In this document: positions 35,511-44,660 of the stretch, in pieces
Layout: each line of letters opens with the position of its first letter
Numbering within the stretch: the first letter of the stretch is position 1
From: Hydrocarboniclastica marina
GTDB taxonomy: Bacteria > Pseudomonadota > Gammaproteobacteria > Pseudomonadales > Oleiphilaceae
Direction of reading: 5' to 3'
DNA: 64,000 bases
Assembly: GCF_004851605.1 (NCBI RefSeq)
Contig: NZ_CP031093.1
Span: 186,001 to 250,000, forward strand
Program-made: the position numbers and the translations under genes
Notes under the pieces: generated by a model
Seen by the model: the letters and a program-made list of their open reading frames with translations, nothing else
The model's database searches: none
Told to the model about the DNA's origin: nothing

Positions 35511-36635
35511 GTGACAGCACTAGTAAAACTTGCACCTGGGGCTCTGGCGGTGGGGCATCCCCTGCCGTGGACGGTCTACGACCTGAACGGCGTTTTACTG
35601 GTGCGCAGAGGCTACGTCGTACAAAGCGAACGCCAGCTGGAGCGGCTGTATGAGCGCGGACGCTTCTATGCAAAAGCCCTGGTTGAGGAGGAGGTACCCG
35701 TACTGGCGGAAGTGCCCAAGCTGGTGCGAGCAAACCCCTTTGCTGAGTATGTCACGCTGCTGCAGGATCTGGAAAACGCCATAGATGCGGTCATGGCCCG
35801 CAGCGAGCAAGCCGGGCAGTATCTCACGGACCTTGTGGAGCGCCTCGACCAGCTCTGTGTCAGCGAACCCGATGCCTGCCTGGCACTTGTGCACAACGGC
35901 AGCCGTGAGCCCACAGCTTACGAGCAGACGCTGTTCCATGCCATTATCTGCCGCATCGTGGCTGCTCGCCTTGAGCTCGACAGCGACCGCATAGCGTTGC
36001 TAATGCTGGCTGCGCTGACCGCGAATATTGCGCTTATCCGCCACCTCGACAAACTCAACAGCTCTAACAAGGGGCTCACTTCACCCCAGCGCGAGATCAT
36101 CCACAAGCACCCATTGCTCAGCGCTGCGGCCGTGGAGCAGGCTGGACTGACTGACCCCGTTTTGCTGCAGATCATACGGCAGCACCATGAGCGGGTAGAC
36201 GGCGGTGGCTACCCGGCCGGGCTAGGCGCCGCAGATATTCTGGTGGAAGCGCGAGTGCTCGCGCTTGCGGAGCGCTACACGGCCATGACCAGCCCGCGCG
36301 GCTACCGTAAGCGCTACCGGGCGGATCATGCCATGGCTGAGATCCTTGAGACGACCCTGAGGGAGCCGACACCCCGTACCTCCCATGCACTGGTCAAGGA
36401 GTTGACGACTTTTCCGCCGGGTGTGACCGTCCGCCTGGGCAACGGCGAAATAGCGCTGATTACCCATCGGCCAGTCGCCGGCGAGGCGCCGGTCGCGCAG
36501 GCCATCATCAGCTCCAGCGGCAATCCCTACATTGGCTCTTTCTTCCGGGACTGTGACGAGCATCGGATTGAGGGTATAGTCGTTCCCGACCGTTTTCCCG
36601 AGCTTAACCTGAGCGACTTGTGGGGCTACCGCTAG
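35511..36635 (+). CDS. Degenerate HD-GYP-domain protein
   Basis: A 374-residue protein with an N-terminal region (DLNGVLLVRRGYVVQSER, about 24-41) like that found before many HD-GYP domains and a C-terminal HD-GYP-like domain. The GYP signature is intact (HHERVDGGGYP), as is the histidine in HKHP. But the metal-binding HD pair, LHDIGK in the canonical paralog at 59387, reads LTANIAL here, and the later aspartate (VDAYDA) is glutamate in LAERYTA. The protein is therefore probably not a c-di-GMP phosphodiesterase and may instead sense the nucleotide. The GTG start has GGGGGA about five bases upstream. A C-terminal beta-rich tail ends the protein. Confidence 0.82.
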   Translation: MTALVKLAPGALAVGHPLPWTVYDLNGVLLVRRGYVVQSERQLERLYERGRFYAKALVEEEVPVLAEVPKLVRANPFAEYVTLLQDLENAIDAVMARSEQAGQYLTDLVERLDQLCVSEPDACLALVHNGSREPTAYEQTLFHAIICRIVAARLELDSDRIALLMLAALTANIALIRHLDKLNSSNKGLTSPQREIIHKHPLLSAAAVEQAGLTDPVLLQIIRQHHERVDGGGYPAGLGAADILVEARVLALAERYTAMTSPRGYRKRYRADHAMAEILETTLREPTPRTSHALVKELTTFPPGVTVRLGNGEIALITHRPVAGEAPVAQAIISSSGNPYIGSFFRDCDEHRIEGIVVPDRFPELNLSDLWGYR

Positions 36636-36698
36636 CTTAACCCTGCAACTGGAAGGCGCTAACTTCATCTGCGTGGTGGCCTTTCAAGCAGGGACAAT

Positions 36699-37739
36699 AT
36701 GTACGATAAGCTCCAGCAGCGCTCATTCCTTCTTTTGCTTGTTCTTGTCACCGTTCTGTTCTTTTATCTGCTCAAGCCTTTCTTCGGCGCGATTTTCTGG
36801 GCATGTGCTATCGCCGTCATCTTTTTTCCGGTCCAACGCAGACTCGTCCTGCGCTTTCCCGGAAGCCCTAACCTGACTGCGCTAACAACACTGTCGTTGT
36901 GCATCGTCATCGTCATCATCCCGGTACTGGTGGTGGCGACGTCAGTCGTTCAGGAGGGCGTGATCCTGTATCAGAAACTCACCGAAGGTGAGGTCGACCC
37001 CGCCCAGTATTTCGATCAGGTCAGGCATGCGTTTCCCTTGCTGGACACCGCGATTGATGCTGCCGGGATTGACTACTCGGCGCTTAAAGCGCGCGCCATG
37101 GAAGTCGCAGTGAGTGGTAGCCGTGCCCTTGCCCAGCAGGCATTATCGGTGGGCCAGAATACCTTTCAGTTCTTCCTCGGGCTGGGGATCATGGTCTACC
37201 TGGCCTTCTTCCTACTGCGAGATGGTCCCGCCCTGACTCGACTGCTGATCCAGGCGTTGCCCCTGGGCGATGATCGTGAACGTCTGCTGTTCCAGAAGTT
37301 TACCGAAGTCACCCGCGCGACAGTAAAGGGCAATCTGGTGGTAGCGGTAACCCAGGGTGCACTTGGCGGTCTGGCGTTCTGGGCGCTCGGCATTCCCGGG
37401 CCGTTTCTCTGGGGCGTCGTCATGGCGGTACTGTCGCTGATACCCGCGGTTGGCGCCGGTCTCATCTGGGCCCCTGTCGCGATCTATCTTCTGGCAGCGG
37501 GGGAGTGGATCAGCGGTCTGGTCCTGACTGTTTTCGGTGTTCTCGTAATTGGCCTGGTCGACAATGTGCTCCGGCCGATACTGGTCGGGCGGGACACGAA
37601 ACTGCCGGACTATGTGGTTTTGCTTTCGACCCTGGGCGGTCTGGTGCTGTTCGGAATTAACGGCTTTGTTATCGGTCCGCTGGTCGCTGCCCTCTTTATT
37701 GCTTTCTGGGGCATATTCATTCGCGAGTTCAACGTTTAA
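36699..37739 (+). CDS. AI-2E family permease (YdiK/PerM-like)
   Basis: A 346-residue membrane protein with about eight helices: two N-terminal pairs, a periplasmic or cytosolic loop (about 90-145), and a C-terminal group ending LVAALFIAFWGIFIREF. The characteristic motif GLVDNVLRPILVG (residues about 285-297) identifies the AI-2E superfamily. Despite the name, most members are not AI-2 exporters; some are sodium/proton antiporters. A ribosome site (AGGGA) precedes the ATG. CrcB follows after 34 bases, so the two are probably cotranscribed. Confidence 0.9.
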   Translation: MYDKLQQRSFLLLLVLVTVLFFYLLKPFFGAIFWACAIAVIFFPVQRRLVLRFPGSPNLTALTTLSLCIVIVIIPVLVVATSVVQEGVILYQKLTEGEVDPAQYFDQVRHAFPLLDTAIDAAGIDYSALKARAMEVAVSGSRALAQQALSVGQNTFQFFLGLGIMVYLAFFLLRDGPALTRLLIQALPLGDDRERLLFQKFTEVTRATVKGNLVVAVTQGALGGLAFWALGIPGPFLWGVVMAVLSLIPAVGAGLIWAPVAIYLLAAGEWISGLVLTVFGVLVIGLVDNVLRPILVGRDTKLPDYVVLLSTLGGLVLFGINGFVIGPLVAALFIAFWGIFIREFNV

Positions 37740-37773
37740 ATACTTGCGCCATCAAAGAGACGCGGGAACCGTC

Positions 37774-38151
37774 ATGTGGTTGTCCATTGCTGCAATAAGT
37801 ATCGGCGCCGCGGTCGGCGCCAACCTCCGCTGGGCCCTGGGCCTGTGCTGCAATCACTGGTTCGGCGCCGTCCCGCCCGGCACCCTGATCGCTAATCTGG
37901 GCGGCGCCTGGCTGATCGGTGTTGCCGTGGGGTATTTCTCGCAGGCCCCAGTCAGTCCTGAATGGCGGCTGCTTATTGTTACTGGCCTGCTCGGTGCGCT
38001 GACGACCTTCTCAACCTTTTCCCTCGAAATGGTGGACACACTGCAGGCGGGCAAGTGGATGGTAGCCGTGGGCGGCATACTGGCGCACGTTCTGGGCTCG
38101 CTGTTGCTGACGTTTTTGGGAATACTGACCTACCAGTGGCTCAAGAGCTGA
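37774..38151 (+). CDS. crcB: Fluoride ion channel CrcB/FluC
   Basis: A 125-residue four-helix protein with the FluC signatures: NLGGAWLIGVAVG, then GLLGALTTFSTFSLE in the third helix, where the TTFSTF run lines the fluoride pore and holds the sodium site. It exports fluoride and works as a dual-topology dimer. The longer upstream frame is a shadow within the permease. No fluoride riboswitch is visible in the 34-base gap before it. Confidence 0.92.
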   Translation: MWLSIAAISIGAAVGANLRWALGLCCNHWFGAVPPGTLIANLGGAWLIGVAVGYFSQAPVSPEWRLLIVTGLLGALTTFSTFSLEMVDTLQAGKWMVAVGGILAHVLGSLLLTFLGILTYQWLKS

Positions 38152-38170
38152 GCCCGGGGCCGGCTTTTCG

Positions 38171-39856
38171 TCATTTACGCAAGTGAAGACACGTCAGCAC
38201 CAGCGCCCAAAACTCGGAAAAATCGTTTACGACCACATCGGGCTGGAAGGGGTGGCGCTCGGTCCCTGGGAAAATACGGTGCAGCCAGGGTAAGTCCCAC
38301 AGGGCACCGTTGAAGAAAACGGCCGTCATGCCGGCGCGCTTTGCTGCGATGACGTCGGTGGTGCTGTCACCGACATACCAGACGTCGGGCCCGGGCGCCG
38401 CCTTGAGTTCCGATGCAGCTTGGAAAAGCTGGTCCGGGTGAGGCTTTCGTTGAGGTGTATCATCCCCGCACACCTGGGTGTCAAAGAGATCGGTCCAGCC
38501 CACCCCATCCACAGCAGCCAACTCGTGCTCGAAAAATTCCCGGTCGCGGTTGGTGATGACCCCGGTTTTCAGCCCCAGTCCCCGCAGGGCCACAAGCAGT
38601 TCTTTCACGCGCGGTTCAAAAGGCGCCACGTTGCCGTAGTGCTTGCGATAGTGGTGGTTGAACACTTTATGGGCCTGCTGTTTGGCTTGCTGGTTGTCCC
38701 CAAACAGCACCTCGAAAATATCGGTACGGGAGATCTTGCGGTCGGCTTTGACCTTGGGGTGTAGCTGGGCGTAGGCGCGTACATATTCCACCAGCCGAGC
38801 GTCCTCAGGTGACCTGCTGTGTTCGGGCGGAATAAGTTTGTCCATAAGCCCCAGTTGCTGAAACTCAGGCAGCATGTCATCGACAGCGTGATACATGGCG
38901 TCAAGCGTATCGACCAGGGTGGCGTGCCAATCGAACAGAATCAGCGTAGGTGGGGTAAGTTCTGCTACGGCGGGGTGCCAGTCAGGCTCTACCCGCTCGG
39001 GCGGTGCCTGGGGCCCCGCAAACGCCGGCGGTCGCACTTCTGCCACCGGCAGATGAAACGCCGATGGCATCTTTCGTTGGATCCTTTCGAGAAGGTTCAT
39101 CAGCCCTTCGAAATCGTTGATCACGGCGTCGGGCGTCGCATCAGGATAGGCCGCAAAGGTCCTGTTGAGCCACTCATCTTCAACCTGGCCGCCGTTGAAG
39201 AACACGCGGGTAACGCCGGCGTTGCGGCCGGTGACCATGTCCACATAGCTGTCGCCGATGTACCAGCTCGCGCCGCCGGGCGCCTCGGCCAGCTCGGCCA
39301 GGGACAGCAGCAGTATTTCGGGGTCCGGCTTGTACTCGGTAACGTCACCGGCGCAGATGGTTACATCGAACAGCCCAACCCAGCGTCCGCCGTCGACAAT
39401 TGACAGCTCTTTCTCAAGGAACTCCCGGTTTCGATTGGTCGCCACGCCCAGGCGAATACCCAGGGTCTTCAGACTGGTGAGGTATTGGTATATCCCGTCC
39501 TGCAGAGGCTTAACCTGCCCGAAATACTTGCGGTAACAGGCGTTATAGCATTGGTGTGCCTTGGCTTTGGCATCCCTGTTATCGCCGAAGATGGCGTTGA
39601 ATATGTCTGTCCGTGAGACCCGCCGTTCGGCCAATATGCGAGGGTGGAGGCGCCGGAACAGCCTGATGTAGCGGACCAGTTTGGCGTCTTCGGCACTGTT
39701 GCACTCATCTTCCCCGAGCAGACTCGAAACGAGGTCAAGTTCCTCAAGCTGGGGGAGCATGTCCTCCATGGCGCTGAACATGGCGTCATGGGTATCGACC
39801 AGCGTGCCGTGCCAATCGAGCAGGATAACATTGGGAGGCGTGAGTGATGCGGTCAT
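38171..39856 (-). CDS. Two-domain protein of tandem HAD-like hydrolase domains
   Basis: A 561-residue protein built from two complete HAD domains (about 9-250 and 304-548) that are clearly paralogous. Each has a nucleophile motif with D, W, H, G/A, T: DWHGT at 14-18 and DWHAT at 309-313. In standard HAD phosphatases the +2 residue is aspartate; here it is histidine. Motif II threonines are T140 and T435 (ATN, ITN), motif III lysines K176 and K471, and motif IV GDSYVD and GDSTTD. The caps (RRLHPRIL.. and AQLHPKVK..) are also alike. Activity and substrate are unknown; +2 changes occur in phosphonatase-type HADs. Convergent with crcB. Confidence 0.85.
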   Translation of the reverse strand: MTASLTPPNVILLDWHGTLVDTHDAMFSAMEDMLPQLEELDLVSSLLGEDECNSAEDAKLVRYIRLFRRLHPRILAERRVSRTDIFNAIFGDNRDAKAKAHQCYNACYRKYFGQVKPLQDGIYQYLTSLKTLGIRLGVATNRNREFLEKELSIVDGGRWVGLFDVTICAGDVTEYKPDPEILLLSLAELAEAPGGASWYIGDSYVDMVTGRNAGVTRVFFNGGQVEDEWLNRTFAAYPDATPDAVINDFEGLMNLLERIQRKMPSAFHLPVAEVRPPAFAGPQAPPERVEPDWHPAVAELTPPTLILFDWHATLVDTLDAMYHAVDDMLPEFQQLGLMDKLIPPEHSRSPEDARLVEYVRAYAQLHPKVKADRKISRTDIFEVLFGDNQQAKQQAHKVFNHHYRKHYGNVAPFEPRVKELLVALRGLGLKTGVITNRDREFFEHELAAVDGVGWTDLFDTQVCGDDTPQRKPHPDQLFQAASELKAAPGPDVWYVGDSTTDVIAAKRAGMTAVFFNGALWDLPWLHRIFPGTERHPFQPDVVVNDFSEFWALVLTCLHLRK

Positions 39857-40231
39857 AGTCTGCTATCAATTGGATGCGTGTACTCTAGAGCTTAGCCAGC
39901 GCTGCAGCCCGAGGCCAGCCCGTGCCGTTCGCGCCGCAGCAGCAGATTACCGATTTTTCAGCGCTCGTCCGAGCCAGCGGCATTAGGTCAGAGTGCTGCA
40001 GGAAGGCGCCCGCCGCCGCTTGGCGTCATCCCCGTCAGTTAGACCTCAGGTCGATAGTCCGGCTTGTCTTCCGTTTTCGCCAGCCACTTCGCTAACCGAA
40101 ATTAATGAAAGGGTGCCTCGACCTTTGTTAGGTTACTGGAGTGGTTCTGAAAACCACATATTGCGGCGCAGACCTCTGACGGTCAGGCGCTTGCCGATGG
40201 ACACGGACACAAACGGCAAAAGGAACGTTCT
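39857..40231. other. Intergenic region before the PRC-barrel gene
   Basis: These 375 bases hold the promoters of two divergent genes. No convincing gene is present: a weak 80-codon frame (39993-40235) runs into the next start but has no ribosome site and unconserved composition. A six-base-pair hairpin (GTGGTT/AACCAC) lies at 40141-40157. I see no clear promoter. Confidence 0.4.
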
Positions 40232-40777
40232 ATGATGAACAAACGACTATTCCGGAACTTTGGCGCATCACTGCTTCTAGGGGGCGTAGCCCTGGGTAAC
40301 CCCGCATTGGCAGCCGAAGGACTTTACTCGGCCGACGGGCTGATGGAAGCCGACGTCTATGACTCCAGCGGCAAGGAAGTAGGCGAAGTCGAAGACATCC
40401 TGATGGGAGACAACATGGCGCTCCACTCCATCATTCTGGAGGCCGGCGGCGTCCTCGGCATGGGCGGTCGAGAGTTGGTGGTTGAGCGCGGCAATTTTAC
40501 CGTCAGACCGAAAGATACCGCCGAGAACTGGGACGACATCGACTATGAAGTCCATATTGACGCGACCCAGAATGAAATCAAGGCGTTCCCAGAGTACGAC
40601 GAAGGCTGGTGGAACCAGACGAGTCAAGCGTTGAGCAACGCCTGGGAAAACACCAAGGAAACGACGTCCAATGCTTGGGAAAATACCAAGGAAGCCACAT
40701 CCAGCGCTTGGCAAAACACCAAGGACGCGGTTGAAAACATGACCGATGAGGCTGAAGAAGAGGCCGACGAGATATAG
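40232..40777 (+). CDS. Exported PRC-barrel protein with LEA-like repeat tail
   Basis: A 181-residue secreted protein. A signal peptide (about 1-28, ending ALAAEG) is followed by a PRC-barrel domain (about 36-118; DVYDSSGKEVGEVEDIL, then beta-rich). After a linker containing GWWNQ comes a tail of three tandem 11-residue repeats, A-W-(E/Q)-N-T-K-(E/D)-x-x-x-x (residues 137-169), ending in an acidic stretch. Such 11-mers resemble late-embryogenesis-abundant (LEA) motifs. PRC-barrel proteins without other domains occur in osmotic or desiccation responses. ATG ATG doublet makes the exact start ambiguous by one codon. Confidence 0.82.
   Translation: MMNKRLFRNFGASLLLGGVALGNPALAAEGLYSADGLMEADVYDSSGKEVGEVEDILMGDNMALHSIILEAGGVLGMGGRELVVERGNFTVRPKDTAENWDDIDYEVHIDATQNEIKAFPEYDEGWWNQTSQALSNAWENTKETTSNAWENTKEATSSAWQNTKDAVENMTDEAEEEADEI
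40640..40738 (+). repeat. Three tandem 33-bp repeats encoding LEA-like 11-mers
   Basis: Three consecutive 33-base units at 40640, 40673 and 40706 encode AWENTKETTSN, AWENTKEATSS and AWQNTKDAVEN. The DNA units differ by several silent and replacement changes, so the peptide repeat has been kept by selection. A degenerate fourth unit (ALSN) precedes the first. Confidence 0.75.
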
Positions 40778-40800
40778 TCGCCCGCTGCCGCTACCGTAAG

Positions 40801-40825
40801 AGCCCGCCAAGACGCGGGCTTTTTT
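40801..40825 (+). terminator. Rho-independent terminator of the PRC-barrel gene
   Basis: Stem AGCCCGC/GCGGGCT (seven pairs) with a six-base loop CAAGAC, immediately followed by five T. It begins 24 bases after the stop codon. Confidence 0.9.
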
Positions 40826-40850
40826 CTGGGTGGTGCTGGAACCCCGTCAT

Positions 40851-43800
40851 TTATTCGTAGTCGCGGCTATAGAAGATGTCCAGCGAGCTGGCGAGCCCGC
40901 TCGCGGCTTCCAGGTAGAGTTGCTCAGTCAGGTCATAACGGAGCGCAAGCCGATTGGCGGCTTCGAACAGGCTGACACCGTAGCGGATACTCAACTTGTC
41001 AGTTATGTAGCCGGTGGCGACAATGCGTTGGGAGTCGCCGCTGCCTTCCGTATCGAGCTGAAGGTCCTTTACACCGACTCGCTCACCCAGCGCTCGGGTC
41101 AGTGGCGCTGCCTGATTAAGTCCGATAGAGATCGCCGCCGTACCGACGACGCTATTGTCCTGCTGACTCTGCAATGGGCGGCCCAAAATCAGGTAAGACA
41201 ACGCCTGTTCTTCGCTCATTGAGGGTTCGGAGAAGACTTCGGTCTGTGGTTGGTCGGCCGGCCCGGTCAGGCGAATGCCGGCAGTGACGTCGTCGACACG
41301 CCGGATCGCTTCAATCTGAAGATAGGGCTGGCTGACAGGGCCGGCGAAGATGAGGTTGGCCCGCCGCAGAGTCAGCCTCTGGCCATATATCTCGTAACGG
41401 CCGTCGCGGAGGCTGAGTTCTCCGCGGGTGTCGAGATCGTTGCCGATCTGAAGCCTGCCGACCAATTCGCCGGTGACGCCAAAGCCGGAAAACGTCAGCT
41501 TGTCTTCGCCCACAATCACTGCGAGATCCATATTCAGGTCCAAGCCAGGGCCTTTTTCCTCTTGCTCCTCCTGGCCTACCACAACTGTGTCGCCCGACAC
41601 GCTGACGGCCTGGGGTGGTAGTCCCCTGATCTCAACCGCGCCCCGTGGAATTGCAACACGGCCGGTAATGGACAGTTGCTCGTCCTTGAAGGTAATGGTC
41701 ATGTCGGGCGCAACTTCAACGTCAGCGTAGGGCTCCAGGCGGGCTGGCAGACGCTTGCCGGTCACATTGATGGTTGCGTTCAGGCCGTCGCTCCAGCCGA
41801 TGTCGCCGGCGATACTGCCGGTGCCTTTTTCGCCGCTGCGCCAGTCGCCCTCCAGCTCGGCGCCGGTTTCGGTAAACTGAATCTCCAGCGCCACATCGTC
41901 AAACTGAAGGGGAATCCTGGGGTCGGCAATTTGACCTCCCACGAGATTGAGCGTGCCGGTGACCACAGGCTCGTCCAGCGTTCCGCCAATCTGACCGGTG
42001 CCGTTGAGCGTGCCAGCGAGTTCCTGCAGGTCGGCGAAAGGCCGGAACAGGGCCAGGTTAAGCTCATCCAGGGCAAACTCGCCTCGCAGGGGCCGAACAT
42101 CTCCCTGGGGATCATCAACCGTTACGTTGGCCTGGAGGCCACCCAGGCCGGGTCCGTTGAGTCTTGCCTGGGCGACCACTGCGTCGGGGCTCAGGTCCGC
42201 CGTCAGGCGTAGCTCGTCATAGGGATAGTCGATCCACTCCGGACCGTCATCGTCTTCGTCTGCAGGTTCGCGCGCACTGAACACACCGGAGCCCGCATCG
42301 AGTACGACCTGCCCGCGCGGGCCACCGCTATCGAGATCAAGATTGACCTTGCCGTTGATCGCCCCTTGCCAGCGTAACTCCGGAGGCAGGAAGGGCGCTG
42401 CGAGCTCACTGGAAAAATTGTCCAGGGCCAAACGCAGGCGAGGATCGGGCCAAAGGCGCTGGTCCTCGGCGCAGAGGCTGGCTGACTCCCAGGCCCAGCA
42501 ATGCGCGCCGAGCGTCACCTCGCCCCTGGCGTCATAGGCCAACGCTGCGGGCGATTGCAGGATCCAACGCTGGTCTGCGGCGACAATTTCGCCATCGGTC
42601 AGGGCCCCGCTCCATACCGCAGCCGGCCCGCTGGCCTGGGGCTGCTCCTTACCCAGTGCGGCCAACTGGCGCCTGAGAAGTTCGCTGCCCCCTTCGAAGC
42701 GAAGGTCAATATTGCCGCGACTCTCTTCGACACGGACACGTAACTCATGTTGATCAACCGAGCCGCTGCCGTTGAGGCGGACCTGCTCGATGCGTTGTCC
42801 AGCGGTTTCGATGCCGACGGCGGTTACCGTCAGCTCAAGCTCGCTTTGCTCGAGGGTACGGCCGGAGACCTGCTCCTGGTTGATCGCAACGTCGACGGAC
42901 AGTGCTTCCAGTCCAGAATCGTTGTAGCCCAGGCCGGGGCTGTTCAGGTTCAGCTTCGCCTGGAGGGCGTCAGGCCAGCCACTGGCTGTAAGCTCGCCGG
43001 TGAGACTGCCCTCAAGACCGGGCCAGAGTTGTGCCAGTCGGGCCAGCTCAAGTTGTAGCCGGACGTCGAGGCCTTTGTCCTGGCCGGCGGAGCCTGTAAT
43101 TTCATTGTCGCCGAACCGCACCCGTATCGGTGAGGCCTGCCATTGCTCGGGACTGCCCTCGAGCTCAACCCCCACCTGTATAGGCTGATCGCGCAGCGTG
43201 CCGTCGAGGTCTATGGTCGCGCTGAGGTCTGGCCCGGCCTCCGCCAGAACACCTTCGCTTTGCACCCGTCCGTTGAGAGTGCCCGGCATGGCTTCAACCC
43301 AGTACCCCGGGTTAAGCGCCTGTACGGCCAGGTCGGCGTTCCAGCCGAGCGCATCCGCGAACTGCAGGCCCAGGGTGCCCTCCACTGAGCCCGGCCCGGC
43401 TTGTAGTGAAAGTGCGGGCAGGCTGATCTGGCCAAAGTCTCCCTTGAACGGCGTGGCCAGAGTCGATGGGCCCGCGGGCCCGGTGAAAGCTGCCTCCAGC
43501 TGACCCTCGTAGGCACCGTCTGCCAGCGCGATCGTTCCTTCAAGCGTTTGTAGCTCAACCGGCAGCGGGCTCATGTCGGGGAACAGCCGCTGCCAGGGAA
43601 ATTCGCGCCAACTCAGGGTCGCGTCGGCCGTAAAGCCCTCGCTCCAGCCCAGCGCTCCGGCAACGGTCAGGCTGCGCTGCTGCCCTGCGGTCACGCTTAC
43701 TTTGTCTATACGAGCGCCTTCGGTGGTGACGTGGCCCTCGATCACCAGCGGCATAGGTTGACCTTCTGCTGGCAGTTGGGCTTCGGCCTTTACCGACCAG

Positions 43801-44660
43801 CCGTCATTGAGGTTGCCAACAGCGGCGATAATGACGTCTTCGGGGCGTAACGTCGGCGGAACCGACCCGGGGATAGGCAGTTGTGTAGGGTGTGCGGTAA
43901 GCTCCGCGGGGAAGCCCGGCTCCAGCGGTTGCACCAGGCCGGAGAGGGTGCCGTCGACATAGCCTGAAACCAGGGCTTCCAGGTGCAGGTTACGACCGAT
44001 TCGGCCCCGTGCGTCGAGGTTCACGGCCAGCTGGTCGTCCAGCAAGGGCATGCGGTACTGGATGTTTGCCTCTACAGGCCAGTGACCGGCCATGGTCAGG
44101 TCGCCGGTGACATCCAGTTCGAGATCCTCGCGGCCCAGGGCGAGATTGTCCAGGTGCAGGTCACTCCCCGAAAGATTGCCCTGTAGCGCAAGGTCCTGCA
44201 GAAGCAGCGTCCCGTTGAGCGTCAGTCGGTCAAGGTGCAGCTTGTCGACCGAGACGGTTACCGGCAGGTTGATCTCCGGCAGACTGAAGGGTTCAGCTGA
44301 CTCTTCTACTGGCGCTTCCGAAGGCGTGGTTTCGATGGCCACGCTGGCCACGGTCAGCGCATCAAGGCAGACTTCGCGCTGCCACAGACACCCCGGGGAC
44401 CAGTCCATGGCGATGTCTTCGATGATGATGGCCAGTGCATCCGAACGCCATTCCACGCGGTCAGCCCGCCAGCTTCCACCGAGTCTGCCTTCATATTCTT
44501 TATAGACCAGGCCGGGAACCTGGTTCAGGGCGAAACGGCCCCCCGAGTCGGTGCCCAGTAACCAGACTGCTAACCCGACCATCACGGCCAGAAGCAGGAG
44601 AATCAACGCCAGCAGGGCCAGGCCCGTTCTTTTCAGGTTACGCCAGCGCAGCAGACTCAT
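40851..44660 (-). CDS. tamB: Translocation and assembly module subunit TamB
   Basis: A 1269-residue protein with one N-terminal helix (about 12-34) and an otherwise beta-rich, repeating structure of the DUF490/AsmA-like type; the C-terminal part (from about 950) carries the TamB domain, including GELSLRDGRYEIYGQRLTLRRANLIF and the ending YDLTEQLYLEAASGLASSLDIFYS. TamB spans the periplasm as a groove that moves phospholipids or autotransporters between membranes together with TamA. It overlaps tamA by four bases. Length is typical (about 1250-1300). Confidence 0.93.
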   Translation of the reverse strand: MSLLRWRNLKRTGLALLALILLLLAVMVGLAVWLLGTDSGGRFALNQVPGLVYKEYEGRLGGSWRADRVEWRSDALAIIIEDIAMDWSPGCLWQREVCLDALTVASVAIETTPSEAPVEESAEPFSLPEINLPVTVSVDKLHLDRLTLNGTLLLQDLALQGNLSGSDLHLDNLALGREDLELDVTGDLTMAGHWPVEANIQYRMPLLDDQLAVNLDARGRIGRNLHLEALVSGYVDGTLSGLVQPLEPGFPAELTAHPTQLPIPGSVPPTLRPEDVIIAAVGNLNDGWSVKAEAQLPAEGQPMPLVIEGHVTTEGARIDKVSVTAGQQRSLTVAGALGWSEGFTADATLSWREFPWQRLFPDMSPLPVELQTLEGTIALADGAYEGQLEAAFTGPAGPSTLATPFKGDFGQISLPALSLQAGPGSVEGTLGLQFADALGWNADLAVQALNPGYWVEAMPGTLNGRVQSEGVLAEAGPDLSATIDLDGTLRDQPIQVGVELEGSPEQWQASPIRVRFGDNEITGSAGQDKGLDVRLQLELARLAQLWPGLEGSLTGELTASGWPDALQAKLNLNSPGLGYNDSGLEALSVDVAINQEQVSGRTLEQSELELTVTAVGIETAGQRIEQVRLNGSGSVDQHELRVRVEESRGNIDLRFEGGSELLRRQLAALGKEQPQASGPAAVWSGALTDGEIVAADQRWILQSPAALAYDARGEVTLGAHCWAWESASLCAEDQRLWPDPRLRLALDNFSSELAAPFLPPELRWQGAINGKVNLDLDSGGPRGQVVLDAGSGVFSAREPADEDDDGPEWIDYPYDELRLTADLSPDAVVAQARLNGPGLGGLQANVTVDDPQGDVRPLRGEFALDELNLALFRPFADLQELAGTLNGTGQIGGTLDEPVVTGTLNLVGGQIADPRIPLQFDDVALEIQFTETGAELEGDWRSGEKGTGSIAGDIGWSDGLNATINVTGKRLPARLEPYADVEVAPDMTITFKDEQLSITGRVAIPRGAVEIRGLPPQAVSVSGDTVVVGQEEQEEKGPGLDLNMDLAVIVGEDKLTFSGFGVTGELVGRLQIGNDLDTRGELSLRDGRYEIYGQRLTLRRANLIFAGPVSQPYLQIEAIRRVDDVTAGIRLTGPADQPQTEVFSEPSMSEEQALSYLILGRPLQSQQDNSVVGTAAISIGLNQAAPLTRALGERVGVKDLQLDTEGSGDSQRIVATGYITDKLSIRYGVSLFEAANRLALRYDLTEQLYLEAASGLASSLDIFYSRDYE

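Noticed and set aside
37740-37773. Possible fluoride riboswitch before crcB
   Set aside because: Only 34 bases separate it from the permease gene; too short for the known riboswitch and no matching motif.
39993-40235. An 80-codon plus-strand frame upstream of the PRC-barrel gene
   Set aside because: No ribosome site, irregular composition and overlap with the following start; more likely promoter and leader DNA.
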